A DNA stretch of 64,000 nt, taken from positions 1,054,001-1,118,000 of the forward strand of contig NZ_AP014635.1 of NCBI RefSeq assembly GCF_001547935.1. The letters are read 5' to 3'. Source of the DNA: Vibrio tritonius (GTDB taxonomy: Bacteria > Pseudomonadota > Gammaproteobacteria > Enterobacterales > Vibrionaceae). A program made the position numbers and the translations under genes. The notes below the pieces were generated by a model, which worked only from the letters and a program-made list of their open reading frames with translations, did not search any database and was not told where the DNA came from. Below, in pieces: positions 1-7,759 of this stretch (positions are counted from its first letter, which is position 1; the number at the start of each line of letters is the position of its first letter).

Positions 1-869
1 AAGGGCAGATTATTTGTGACTATCAATATAGCTTAAGAGAAGCCATACACGAGAAAGTGTGCCGAATCCCTAAACTTGTTTTGGTCGATAACGACAATCT
101 AACTATAACAGAAGGGGCTCAGCGGAAATCATTTTCTTCTATCGTTGAAATGCTTAAACAATCTCGCAGCTCATATCAGGACATCATTCAGAATGAGCAG
201 GCATTGGGTTACTTAATTTCTTTAGGTTGCCGGCGTTTAGCCACGATTAGGCAAGTTAATGAAAATGCGGGAGGGTTGATTGTTGCTGCATCTGTCAAAC
301 ATGCTCAGAAGATACAAAGTATGTTAGTAAACCGTTTTAAGCAGACGGCAACGATAGTGACTTATCAACACGATAACCCACTTCAAACGATAGATAATTT
401 TCGTGAAAGTGACTGCCAATGGATTGTTAGTGTTGGAATGATCAGTGAAGGTACGGATATTCCTAGGTTACAAGTCTGTTGTCACCTTAGCGCGGTAAAA
501 ACTGAGCTTTATTTCCGTCAGGTTTTAGGCCGAATTTTGCGAACCAATGGAGAGCAAGAACAAGAAGCATGGCTCTATACATTTGCAGAAGAATCATTAG
601 TGGGTTTTGCTGAGCGTATCGAGCAAGACATTCCAGAAACTTGCCAGTTTATTAACTTAGCTGAAGCTGAAAACAACAATACTGAAGTCGAATTTGCTGT
701 TAGTTCACCAGGAATATCATCGGGTGGAATGTCTACAGCATCAAGTCGATCGATGTTCTCTTGGGAGTTATTTGGGGATGGGGAAGAACTTGTTGATTCC
801 CATCTCTCGCAACAAGAGTGTGTGCTAATGGGGACGTTTAAACAGAGAGTGATTGCTGCGTTTAGTTGA
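1..869 (+). CDS. Superfamily 2 DEAD/DEAH-type helicase, C-terminal part (5' end outside window)
   Basis: The frame is open from the first bases of the window, so the true start lies upstream; the GTG at 57 is only the first possible start inside it. What remains is the second RecA-like domain of an SF2 helicase. A motif V-like stretch SVGMISEGTDIPRLQ (near 430-474) is followed by the motif VI region FRQVLGRILR (near 513-542), which carries the Gln and Arg residues expected for ATP and nucleic-acid coupling. After that comes a tail without recognisable domains. The family remodels DNA or RNA using ATP; the substrate cannot be told from this part. It lies beside an IS66 copy and a UvrD tail, so it may belong to a degraded defence or mobile island (inference). 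Confidence 0.75.
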   Translation, partial: GQIICDYQYSLREAIHEKVCRIPKLVLVDNDNLTITEGAQRKSFSSIVEMLKQSRSSYQDIIQNEQALGYLISLGCRRLATIRQVNENAGGLIVAASVKHAQKIQSMLVNRFKQTATIVTYQHDNPLQTIDNFRESDCQWIVSVGMISEGTDIPRLQVCCHLSAVKTELYFRQVLGRILRTNGEQEQEAWLYTFAEESLVGFAERIEQDIPETCQFINLAEAENNNTEVEFAVSSPGISSGGMSTASSRSMFSWELFGDGEELVDSHLSQQECVLMGTFKQRVIAAFS

Positions 870-965
870 TGGTTTTGGGGAATAGAAAAGCAGCGCTGAT
901 CTAATGTATCTCTATCAGCAGTACAGTATTATCCATGTGAATTTACACCATTAAGTGTTTAAAAC

Positions 966-985
966 GTAAGCGCACCACAAACCCC
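966..985 (+). repeat. IS66 left terminal inverted repeat
   Basis: GTAAGCGCACCACAAACCCC matches the right end (inverse of 4773-4792) in the first eight bases and only in scattered positions further in. I place the outer boundary at 966 from this match; it could shift by a base or two. Confidence 0.6.
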
Positions 986-1045
986 ACATTCTAATCAGGC
1001 TTTGCCCACTTTATGATCACATCTCCAATCCAAAGGAGATGTGAC

Positions 1046-1366
1046 ATGAATAAACGACGTACCGACCAAGAATGGCTTTCGCTGATTGAGCAATGCCAAG
1101 CCAGTTCGCTCACACAACAAGCTTTTTGCCAAAAACACGACATTAGCGTATCGACGTTTTACGCTAAGCGGCAGCAGTTGAGTGTTAACCCATCCCCAAC
1201 TCAGAGTGGCTTCGTTAAGGCCGAAATTATTGAAAAAACCACCTGTCGCAAGGTGACCCAGACGTCGGTAGCCAACATGACTTTGATGGTAAATAACGTC
1301 GAATTGAGTATTCCTCAAGGCACGCCACCACACTATCTTGCTGAGTTGATTGGAGCCTTGTCATGA
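1046..1366 (+). CDS. tnpA: IS66 accessory protein TnpA
   Basis: A small IS66-family protein of 106 residues. I chose ATG 1046 rather than the in-frame ATG 1013 because AAAGGAG (1032-1038) sits eight bases before it and MNKRRTDQEWLSLIEQC is a typical TnpA beginning. The N-terminal part (about residues 1-50) looks like a helix-turn-helix domain, with QQAFCQKHDISVSTFYAKR. TnpA is needed together with TnpB and TnpC for IS66 transposition, but its exact role is not settled. Its TGA overlaps the tnpB ATG (ATGA at 1363-1366), implying coupled translation. Confidence 0.88.
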   Translation: MNKRRTDQEWLSLIEQCQASSLTQQAFCQKHDISVSTFYAKRQQLSVNPSPTQSGFVKAEIIEKTTCRKVTQTSVANMTLMVNNVELSIPQGTPPHYLAELIGALS

Positions 1367-1716
1367 AGCGCATGATGACCGCGCCAGTGGTGTATTTATA
1401 CCGCGAGTTTGTCGATTTCAGAAAGTCTATCAATGGTCTGGCGCTGTTGATTGAATCCGAAACCGACCTTGAGCTAGGCTCTGGGGCATTGTTCCTCTTC
1501 ACCAATAAACAACGCGATAAAATCAAAGCGTTGTATTGGGACCAAACGGGTTATGCGCTCTGGTATAAACGCCTCGAAAAAGCCAAGTTTAAATGGCCCA
1601 CACAAGAGAAAAATGCCGTGTTTACCTTAACGCAATTTGACCTCGACAGGCTGCTTTCTGGCTTCACAATAATCGGCCATAAACCGATAAAAATCGACAG
1701 TTTTACAATGGGTTAA
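1363..1716 (+). CDS. tnpB: IS66 Orf2-like protein TnpB
   Basis: A 117-residue protein with the family hallmarks: VYLYREFVDFRKSINGL near the start, then FLFTNKQRDKIKALYWDQTG and YALWYKRLEK. This matches the IS66 Orf2 family in length and order. It overlaps tnpA by four bases and precedes tnpC by 59 bases. It is an auxiliary transposition protein of unknown biochemical activity. The reading frame is intact. Confidence 0.92.
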   Translation: MKRMMTAPVVYLYREFVDFRKSINGLALLIESETDLELGSGALFLFTNKQRDKIKALYWDQTGYALWYKRLEKAKFKWPTQEKNAVFTLTQFDLDRLLSGFTIIGHKPIKIDSFTMG

Positions 1717-3152
1717 TGGCAATAAAAGTCAGATAAACCAAGCCTTTTTTATCGGTATAAAGTACAATAACCACCATGAAAAAGACGACCCCCGACATCA
1801 ATCCAGACAGCCAAAACATCGCGGAACTTCAAGCGATGGTGAAGGCGTTGATGTCTGAGCAAGAAGCTTGGCAGCAAAAAGAATCACAGTGGCAACAAGA
1901 GCGCCAATCCTTGATTGAGCAGTTCAAACTGGCACTTGACCGTCAGTTCGCCAAACGCTCTGAAGCGTTAAAACCGTATAACGAAGCTCAGGGCGACTTC
2001 TTTAATGAAGTGGAATGCGAAGCGGAGAACGTCGAGGAAGAAGTGGTGACCACGACGACCACAACAAAGCGCCGTGGTAAACGCAAGTCATTACCGAAAG
2101 ACTTACCTCGCGAAACCGTGGTGCTTGACCTGGATGAGCACGATAAAAATTGTCCTTGCTGCCAGCATTCTCTGCATCAAATCGGGGAAGACCGTAGCGA
2201 GAAACTGGAGTTCACGCCTGCAGTCCTCAAAGTTATCGAATACGTTCGTCCTAAATACGCGTGCCGTCATTGTGAGCAACACAGTGAGACTAACCCAGTT
2301 CACCAACAGCCAGCACCCGAGAGCATTATCCCGAAAAGCTTCGCCACAGAAAGCTTGCTGGCCAATATCATCTTGGGTAAATACCAGTACGCATTGCCGC
2401 TTTATCGACAAGAAACCTTGTTCACGCAATCGGGTATCGATTTATCAAGAACCACTATGGCTCGCTGGGTTATCCAAGTCAGTGAGAAGTTCCAACCCTT
2501 GTACCAAGCCTTAAAAACGCACTTACTTGAGCAAGTGGTGGTTCATGCCGATGAAACCCCGTTGAATGTTCTTCAAGAAGAGAAGCGCAGTTACATGTGG
2601 CTTTACTGCTCAGGAGCTGACTCTCCGCAAGCTGGTTTACCGGATATGAAAAACATCGTCTTGTACGACTATCAAAACAGTCGCGCGAGAGCGTGCCCAA
2701 TGGACTTCTTGGGAGATTACTCGGGTTACCTGCAAACTGATGGTTATGCGGCGTACGATGGTCTCACTCAAGTGACGAATGTTGGTTGCTTCGCTCATGC
2801 TCGCCGTAAGTTCATGGAGGCAAAAAAGATTCAGGGAAAAGGCAAGACTGGGAAAGTGGATATCGCGCTAGCAAAAATCCAAAAACTCTATGCGCTTGAA
2901 GCTCGCTTAAAACAGTCGTCAGCTGAAGAGCGTTGGTCAGAAAGACAAACACACGCCAAACCAATATTGGACGACCTGTATCAATGGCTCACGACACAGA
3001 AAGTGTTCGAATCCAGCCCACTGGGTAAAGCGATTAAATACACCTTGGGTCAATGGCCAAAGTTGGTGCGTTATGTGGATGATGGGCACTTATCCATCGA
3101 CAACAATCGAGCAGAACGTGCGATAAAATCAATGGTCATTGGCCGAAAAAAT

Positions 3153-3409
3153 TCTTATGACCTTTTTCAAGTTTTTCGACAAAACCTCTCTCTCCTCTGT
3201 GAGACGAGGCATATTCTCAGAGTTGGAATTGCCTGAAAGTGAATCAACAAATACTTGGGTTATACATACTCTTATTCGGGGATCTTTAGCCCCAACATGG
3301 TTTTCGTAATGAGCTTGCCTCTTTCTGGCTGCTAGTATCTAACCTAATGGTCGACTTAAATTCTTGACGAGGATTACTCACCTTGAGCTTCTTCACTTCC
3401 AAGCAAATT
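3153..3409 (-). ncRNA. Candidate bridge/seek RNA region of the IS1111-type element
   Basis: This is 257 bp without coding content between the transposase stop and the element end. In IS1111-group elements the guide RNA that specifies donor and target lies here. Two short hairpins are visible: GGGG/CCCC at 3278-3293 and CCTC/GAGG at 3194-3209. I could not identify guide loops unambiguously. TCTGGCT near 3324 resembles the right junction (4585-4591), but a match this short may be chance. Position is good evidence; structure and function are inference. Confidence 0.45.
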
Positions 3410-4528
3410 TTAAACTCTCTGATTTTGAGTAGTTACCGCGATATCCCACATGAATCCAAGTAACTCTCTAGCAACAGCCGTAATAGCCACCTGCGATTTT
3501 TTGCCTTTTGCTACCAAGCTTCTATAACGGAAACATAAACGTTGTTGTGCTTTCCAAGAAATATCCTTAGCTTCTTGGCAGACGCTATCTGGGCGGTAGG
3601 TGACTAACCAGTTACCTACTTTTGCATTGGTTCTATAGCTCCATGCTGCTTCATATAACAAGCGCCTAAGTTCTACGTTGCCAGCCTTAGTTATTCCGGC
3701 TTTTCTGACGGTAGCTCCACTTGAATACTCACCAGGAATCAACCCCAGAAACGCCATGATTTGCTTGGGATTACTAAATCGAGAGAAATCTCCCAGTTCA
3801 GCAACAACTGAAATTGCAATAGTCCGACCGACGCCTTTCAAAGCTTGTAATTGGTTAACAAGATTATTAAGCGACCAATCTGGAAGTAATCGATCAATCT
3901 CTTGGTCAAGCTGTGTGATTCTATTTTCTATTTGTTCAAGGCTTTGTCGATAGTGCTCGTACGCAATTTGTTGGGATGGAAGCGGGAATGACTGATTTGC
4001 CAGCCATACTCGGTGGCGAACAGTCCACATCTTTTTCTCGTATATTTTTCCTGCTCTCAGAAGAATACTCTGAATTCGTTGCTTGGCTACTTTGGTATCC
4101 TTTTTTGCACAACTTCTCGCCCTAACAAGATCGCGCATTGCTTCATGCGTAATATCGGGAACCCAAATATCCACCAACTCTCCTGCTCTCAACAGCCTTG
4201 CTAATGCAACCGCATCTCGGTGATCATTTTTTATCTTGTTGGTTGATAGCTTGGGAATTCTAGAAGGAGCGACAACGATGCAATCGATATTCATACTTAA
4301 CAATAATCGATATAGACCGTAGCCAGTTGGCCCTGCTTCATAGCAAACAAGAATCGGTTCGTGGAGTTTTATGAGCTTCTTCATCAAACGAATGACAGAA
4401 TCTTTAGCTGACGATATATTGCCATAAAAACGTACTTCACCCTGTCTCTCGGGGCTTGCTATTGCAACAGCAATTGTATCTTTGTGAACATCCAGCCCAA
4501 TATAAGCAGAATAGTTAACTGGTTTCAT
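3410..4528 (-). CDS. IS110/IS1111-family transposase (DEDD recombinase)
   Basis: This is a full-length protein of 372 residues from ATG 4528 (an upstream in-frame ATG at 4543 would add five). The N-terminal RuvC-like DEDD domain shows YIGLDVHKDTIAVAI with the first Asp, CYEAGPTGYGLYR with the Glu, and KIKNDHRDAVALARLL with the last Asp pair. A helical coiled middle follows. The C-terminal Transposase_20 domain contains LKGVGRTIAISVVAELGD, LGLIPGEYSSG and GNVELRRLLYEAAW, including the conserved serine area. The enzyme moves DNA through an RNA-guided recombinase mechanism (established for IS110-family members). All key motifs appear intact, so this copy may be active. Confidence 0.92.
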   Translation of the reverse strand: MKPVNYSAYIGLDVHKDTIAVAIASPERQGEVRFYGNISSAKDSVIRLMKKLIKLHEPILVCYEAGPTGYGLYRLLLSMNIDCIVVAPSRIPKLSTNKIKNDHRDAVALARLLRAGELVDIWVPDITHEAMRDLVRARSCAKKDTKVAKQRIQSILLRAGKIYEKKMWTVRHRVWLANQSFPLPSQQIAYEHYRQSLEQIENRITQLDQEIDRLLPDWSLNNLVNQLQALKGVGRTIAISVVAELGDFSRFSNPKQIMAFLGLIPGEYSSGATVRKAGITKAGNVELRRLLYEAAWSYRTNAKVGNWLVTYRPDSVCQEAKDISWKAQQRLCFRYRSLVAKGKKSQVAITAVARELLGFMWDIAVTTQNQRV

Positions 4529-4772
4529 ATTGACGACCTCCAAAAACGCACCATAGGTGAGTCTTAGTATATAAGGTCATACCATCTGGCTCTTCGCCAA
4601 CACATCAAAAGGTGCTGATGCTAGCGCATTACTCTATAGCATCATCGAGACGGCTAAAGCCAATGGGCTCATTCTCTACGATTACATGGTCAAGTGCATG
4701 AAAGAGCTGGCGAAAGCAGAGCCCGACATTGACTCACTTCTTCCGTGGAACTTCTCACATTAAAACGCCCCG

Positions 4773-4792
4773 TGTGTTCATGGGGCGCTTAC
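4773..4792 (-). repeat. IS66 right terminal inverted repeat
   Basis: Read on the minus strand this begins GTAAGCGCCCCATGAA. It overlaps a GCCCC/GGGGC hairpin (4766-4786) just after the tnpC stop codon, which could also limit transcription out of the element. Confidence 0.6.
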
Positions 4793-4908
4793 ATATTATC
4801 TTGGTCTTTCTTTAGGTTTTTCCACTCATTGATGTAATCTGGATTTCTTCTCAAAAACTCCCAAGCCAAAGATAAATTACTGGTCGCTGTACTACGATGT
4901 TGTGTCAT
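4789..4908 (-). pseudogene. Small ORF truncated by the IS66 right end
   Basis: From ATG 4908 (preceded by GAGAG) the frame reads 39 residues, including SLAWEFLRRNPDYINEWKNL, and then stops at a TAA made by the terminal bases of IS66 (4789-4791). The AWEFLRRNPDY segment resembles the start of a short DNA-binding-like protein found next to plasmid or island genes (recognition from memory, moderate). The original gene must have continued past 4793, so this is the 5' remnant of a gene cut by the insertion or by a later deletion. Confidence 0.55.
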
Positions 4909-5016
4909 ATTGCTCTCATTATTCTGAATTAAAACTGATTAATGTTTGCAATATTTTGATTTATAAAATTTTAATGTGATAGCAGTTCTTTTTGACCAAA
5001 TATGGTGGAATGGTAG

Positions 5017-5160
5017 CGTAATCCCGGTAGGCCTGAATTGCCAAATAATTCGACCCGAGCAAGATTATACGTTGCATTAACTCGCGCACATCATAATGTT
5101 GCTATTGTGCCAGACCCTAATGAAGAAGTATTCGAAGGGACTGTTGTTTATCAAGGGTAA
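5017..5160 (+). pseudogene. C-terminal remnant of a UvrD/Rep-type helicase
   Basis: The last 47 codons of a frame ending with TAA 5158-5160 contain RARLYVALTRAHHNVAIV. This is the motif VI region that closes the motor core of superfamily 1A helicases (usually YVALTRA). A stop codon at 5014 and the absence of any upstream helicase sequence show that only the tail survives. It lies just right of the IS66 copy and is not joined to the SF2 helicase at the window start, which belongs to another superfamily. Confidence 0.65.
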
Positions 5161-5201
5161 AGTGGGGTGATTTCAAGATACTTTTTCTAATCTGTTGTGG
5201 T

Positions 5202-5227
5202 CGTGTTAGTGCAATTGTACTAACACG
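5202..5227. repeat. 26-bp near-perfect palindrome
   Basis: Arms CGTGTTAGT and ACTAACACG flank GCAATTGT; the whole is symmetric except for one base pair. It lies 42 bp after the UvrD remnant, in DNA with no gene. It could be an operator, a recombination site or a weak hairpin. No T-run follows, so it is not a standard terminator. Confidence 0.6.
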
Positions 5228-5328
5228 TTTCTGTCCAGAAATCAGTTACAGACACGTTGTTCATGTCTGCAAATCTATATGTAATTTTCCTACATTCACT
5301 ATCACTTGAAATTACACTACTTCAAAAT

Positions 5329-5426
5329 AGGACAACTTATGCTTTCAATTTGGGACACGTTATGGTTTCAGGGGGTTGTTAACTAATTGATTCTAGGTAG
5401 GGTAGTAGGACACTTTATGCTTTCAG
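5329..5426 (+). repeat. Three directly repeated 20-bp motifs
   Basis: AGGACAACTTATGCTTTCAA (5329-5348), GGGACACGTTATGGTTTCAG (5352-5371) and AGGACACTTTATGCTTTCAG (5407-5426) share GGACAc.TTATG.TTTCA, with start-to-start spacings of 23 and 55 bp. Spaced direct repeats of about 20 bp are typical of transposase-binding sites at the ends of Tn7-like or Tn5053-like transposons, but no matching transposase is in the window. The wider stretch 5161-5590 holds no gene I can support. Confidence 0.6.
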
Positions 5427-5590
5427 CGACATTTCAGGCCCCTGAAAATTCAAAATCCCAATTCTCAAAATAAGCTTAGTTCAGCAAACCAAATTTTGAT
5501 CTTGTGTCGCTCTCTCTTGGCTAATTTTTGTTCATTCTGCAAACGTCGAAGTATTAGGTTTCGTATACGTAGCCATCAGTGAAATAGTAT

Positions 5591-5613
5591 AAAGGAGCAC
5601 AAAGTGCTCCTTT
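5591..5613 (-). terminator. Intrinsic terminator of the GLUG-repeat gene
   Basis: A perfect 10-bp stem AAAGGAGCAC/GTGCTCCTTT with a 3-base loop lies eight bases beyond the gene's stop codon. Because of the A/T arms it could work in both directions. Confidence 0.8.
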
Positions 5614-5620
5614 ATAGCGG

Positions 5621-6591
5621 TTAGTTCTTAATGATCTGCTCCGTTAGAACGCCTGTGTCATGCCTTGGGTTATACCAATACAAGCCCTCATTGATGTCGT
5701 AAGTTTGGATGTTAGATAAAGTCGCGGCTGTCTTTGATGGTTTCAGGATATTGCCAGCGGCAATCCCTTTGTTTAATTGGTCATCTTCTACAGGTGCATC
5801 CAATACATCGCTACGAATTTCTGCATTAGCGAGTGTGCTGCCATTGGTTAATTGCCCAGTCAGTAACCCCACATTAGCCTTATCTAAGATTTGAGCGGAA
5901 ATGCGATTGTCGCTGCTCTGGATGTTTGCAAGGCTACTGTTAAGCGCATTTCCTACAATGCCACCTACAAATTCTTGTTTATCATTGGTAATGGTAAGAA
6001 CGTTGTTGCTGTTTACTAGCTCGGTTAGCTGGCTATCCTTGGTCTGGCCGAATAACATCCCCAATGCGTTTGTATGAACAACAGTAAGGTTTGAGTTGCT
6101 CACTTTTACCATATCAACGGTTGTGTCTTCGATGTTTCCTACCAGCATTCCTGCTCCGTGAACCACTTTTACAGGTGCTGTGACTGTGCTGTTATCAATG
6201 TTCACGTTAGTTAAATAGCTATCGTAAGCTCGCCCAGCAATTACACCAATACTATGATTGTGCTGGTTCCTGTGACCGAGATATTGCTTAGCGTTAGGTT
6301 TCTAACCGTTGCATTTCTGAGTTGAGCAAACAGTCCAACGTTCCCGGTCCCCATCAGTTTTAAATTACTAAGGGTAAATCCGTTCCCGTTCAACTCTCCT
6401 TTTAGGTAGCTAATAGGCTCAAAGGTTTGGTCACAGCTGATGTTTGCTGTTAGTTCGTAGTGTCCTTTGGGGTTGTCGTTAATTTGCAGTAAGTCGTCGC
6501 AATTGCTGATAGAAATAATTGAGGTTTCAGCATGTACAGTATGTGAAGCTAGCGCTGCAACGACCATTGCAGTAATTGATGCAAGTTTCAT
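5621..6591 (-). pseudogene. GLUG-repeat secreted protein, frameshifted
   Basis: The first part (6591-6241) starts with a signal peptide (MKLASITAMVVAALASHTVHA) and runs through ISCDQTFEPI and NVGLFAQLRNATVRNLTLSN, typical of proteins with GLUG repeats such as secreted IgA-peptidase-like adhesins. It ends at a premature stop (6241). The downstream part (5621 to about 6260) continues the same style in another frame: SIGVIAGRAY, GAGMLVGNIEDTTV, GMLFGQTKDS, GGIVGNALNSSL. A single-base deletion near 6245-6280 would explain the break; the intact protein would be about 322 residues. It could be a real pseudogene, phase variation or a sequencing error. Function is unknown, probably surface or extracellular. 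Confidence 0.75.
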
Positions 6592-7045
6592 TAGGATTTT
6601 CCTGTGCTTAAGTTAGATTTATGTAGCTTTCAACGCTACGAAGATTGCTTTTTAAAAGCTGAAATCATCTTAACTCAAAGCATTTCAAACCAATTGATCA
6701 TGTGATTTGATCAGAGAATTCTAAAAAATGGATATGATCAGAGGTTTATTCTGTGGTTTGTGCATGTCGATTAGATCAAGAGATGGCTAAGAGGCTTGTT
6801 AAACACGATAAAACGGCTTAAATATATGTCCGGAATTAGTTGACCACTATAGTCCAAAAACCTCACATAAAGACTAAAACTATGACAAAAAAACACGAAA
6901 TTTTTCGATGACTTTTGTTGTAGTTTGCCTTTTGCTCCGGTGAGGTTTTACCTCAATTAAATACTCACCGCAGTGTGATGTGAAGTACTTTCGGCCATAC
7001 TAAAAGCGGCTACTATGCTGGTGGCTATTCACCTATAAAGGCATC
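6592..7045. other. Intergenic region with clustered TGATCA sites
   Basis: No gene is supported in these 454 bp between divergent genes. Three TGATCA hexamers (6695-6700, 6708-6713, 6735-6740) lie 104-149 bp upstream of the GLUG gene start and could be regulator sites or clustered Dam sites. AAAGG at 7037-7041 serves the downstream yajD gene. Confidence 0.5.
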
Positions 7046-7393
7046 ATGATGTCATCAGACCATTATGGAACCAGTGCTCGTTACGCACGTAAAGAAGCAA
7101 ACTACCGTGAGAAAGCACTCAAAGTTTACCCTTGGGTGTGTGCAAGGTGCGCTAGAGAGTTTGACTATTCCAATCTCAGTGAATTAACGGTTCACCACAA
7201 AGATCATGACCATACCAATAATCCCGAAGATGGCAGCAACTGGGAGTTGTTGTGTATTTATTGCCACGATCACGAGCATAGTAAATACCTAGACTATGAA
7301 CGTTACGGTAGCGAAATAACGCCCGGAGAAGTTGAACACAAAGGGGCGACGTATAACCCATTTGCTGATTTAGCCAAGATGATGAAGAAATGA
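7046..7393 (+). CDS. yajD: YajD-family HNH nuclease-like protein
   Basis: The 115-residue protein closely resembles E. coli YajD from memory: YREKALKVYPWVCARCAREF, then SNLSELTVHHKDHDHTNNPE, GSNWELLCIYCHDHEHSKY and a C-terminal NPFADLAKMMKK. Two CxxC pairs (zinc) and the HH..H metal-binding residues form an HNH/beta-beta-alpha-metal fold that would cleave nucleic acid; the biological role of YajD is not established. ATG 7046 follows AAAGG (7037-7041); ATG 7049 is an equally possible start. Single-gene unit. Confidence 0.92.
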   Translation: MMSSDHYGTSARYARKEANYREKALKVYPWVCARCAREFDYSNLSELTVHHKDHDHTNNPEDGSNWELLCIYCHDHEHSKYLDYERYGSEITPGEVEHKGATYNPFADLAKMMKK

Positions 7394-7759
7394 TGTAAAA
7401 GGATCCGAACGATTTGGGTTTTAGCTCTGAAACACGAAGAGTGACTATTCATTTTACGAGTGCATTATTTGACCTACTCAATTAGCTTTAAACCTTATTG
7501 GGTGATCAGCATATTTATCAAAATAACATGGTGGAATATAACCAAATGCTTCCTACAGAGACCTAAGAACGCCAACGATTGTCGAAAAAGATCTGTGCAG
7601 AGATTGGCGAAAATTGTACTGTTGAAACTCCACTGCATTCTAACTAAGCATCTTATGAATCATCGCTAGTGAATGTTCTTTGAGCCAAATATCACTAACA
7701 TCCACAAGGCAAATAGCATAAGATACACGGCCTTTACCTAGCACTGAGCCACATAAGTA
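7394..7759. other. Intergenic region without recognisable genes
   Basis: 366 bp between yajD and the RNA helicase. A 69-codon frame at 7460-7669 has an implausible composition and no ribosome-binding site. It may act as the leader of the helicase mRNA, but I see no clear promoter or riboswitch. Confidence 0.5.

Larger units (their letters stand above)
3153..4586 (-). mobile_element. IS110/IS1111-family insertion sequence nested in IS66 tnpC
   Basis: The 1434-bp boundaries follow from the interrupted tnpC frame; a shared T makes 3154-4587 equally possible. There is no target duplication, as expected for the family. Subterminal inverted repeats TATGACCTT (3156-3164) and AAGGTCATA (4573-4581) lie three and five bases inside the ends, which is the pattern of the IS1111 subgroup. 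The transposase is on the minus strand, with only about 40 bases between the 5' end of the element and the gene but about 257 non-coding bases after it. That layout is also IS1111-like, since this subgroup carries its guide RNA downstream of the transposase. Confidence 0.88.
1776..4763 (+). pseudogene. tnpC: IS66 transposase TnpC, split by an IS110/IS1111-family insertion
   Basis: The 5' part (1776-3152, 459 codons) carries a coiled-coil N-terminus, a zinc-finger-like CPCCQHSLHQIG, the DDE transposase core (VHADETPLNV; YLQTDGYAAYDG) and the glutamate motif region DNNRAERAIKSMVIGRKN. The frame then enters foreign DNA and stops at 3236 after an unrelated tail. The missing end resumes exactly at 4587 with WLFANTSKGADAS and runs to TAA 4761-4763 (58 codons). 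Joining 3152 to 4587 restores an uninterrupted 517-residue TnpC, a normal length. The truncated 486-residue protein lacks the conserved C-terminus and is presumably non-functional. Confidence 0.93.
966..4792 (+). mobile_element. IS66-family insertion sequence, interrupted by an IS110/IS1111-family element
   Basis: The element has the three-gene IS66 layout tnpA-tnpB-tnpC. Its ends start with GTAAGCGC on the left (966-973) and, read inward on the other strand, GTAAGCGC on the right (4785-4792), as is usual for IS66 termini. The eight bases outside the ends (TTTAAAAC left, ATATTATC right) differ, so no 8-bp target duplication is visible. Removing 3153-4586 would leave about 2.4 kb, normal for the family. 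The copy is inactive as it stands because tnpC is split. Confidence 0.88.

Noticed and set aside
7460..7669. 69-codon plus-strand frame between yajD and the RNA helicase
   Set aside because: No ribosome-binding site and an implausible residue composition.
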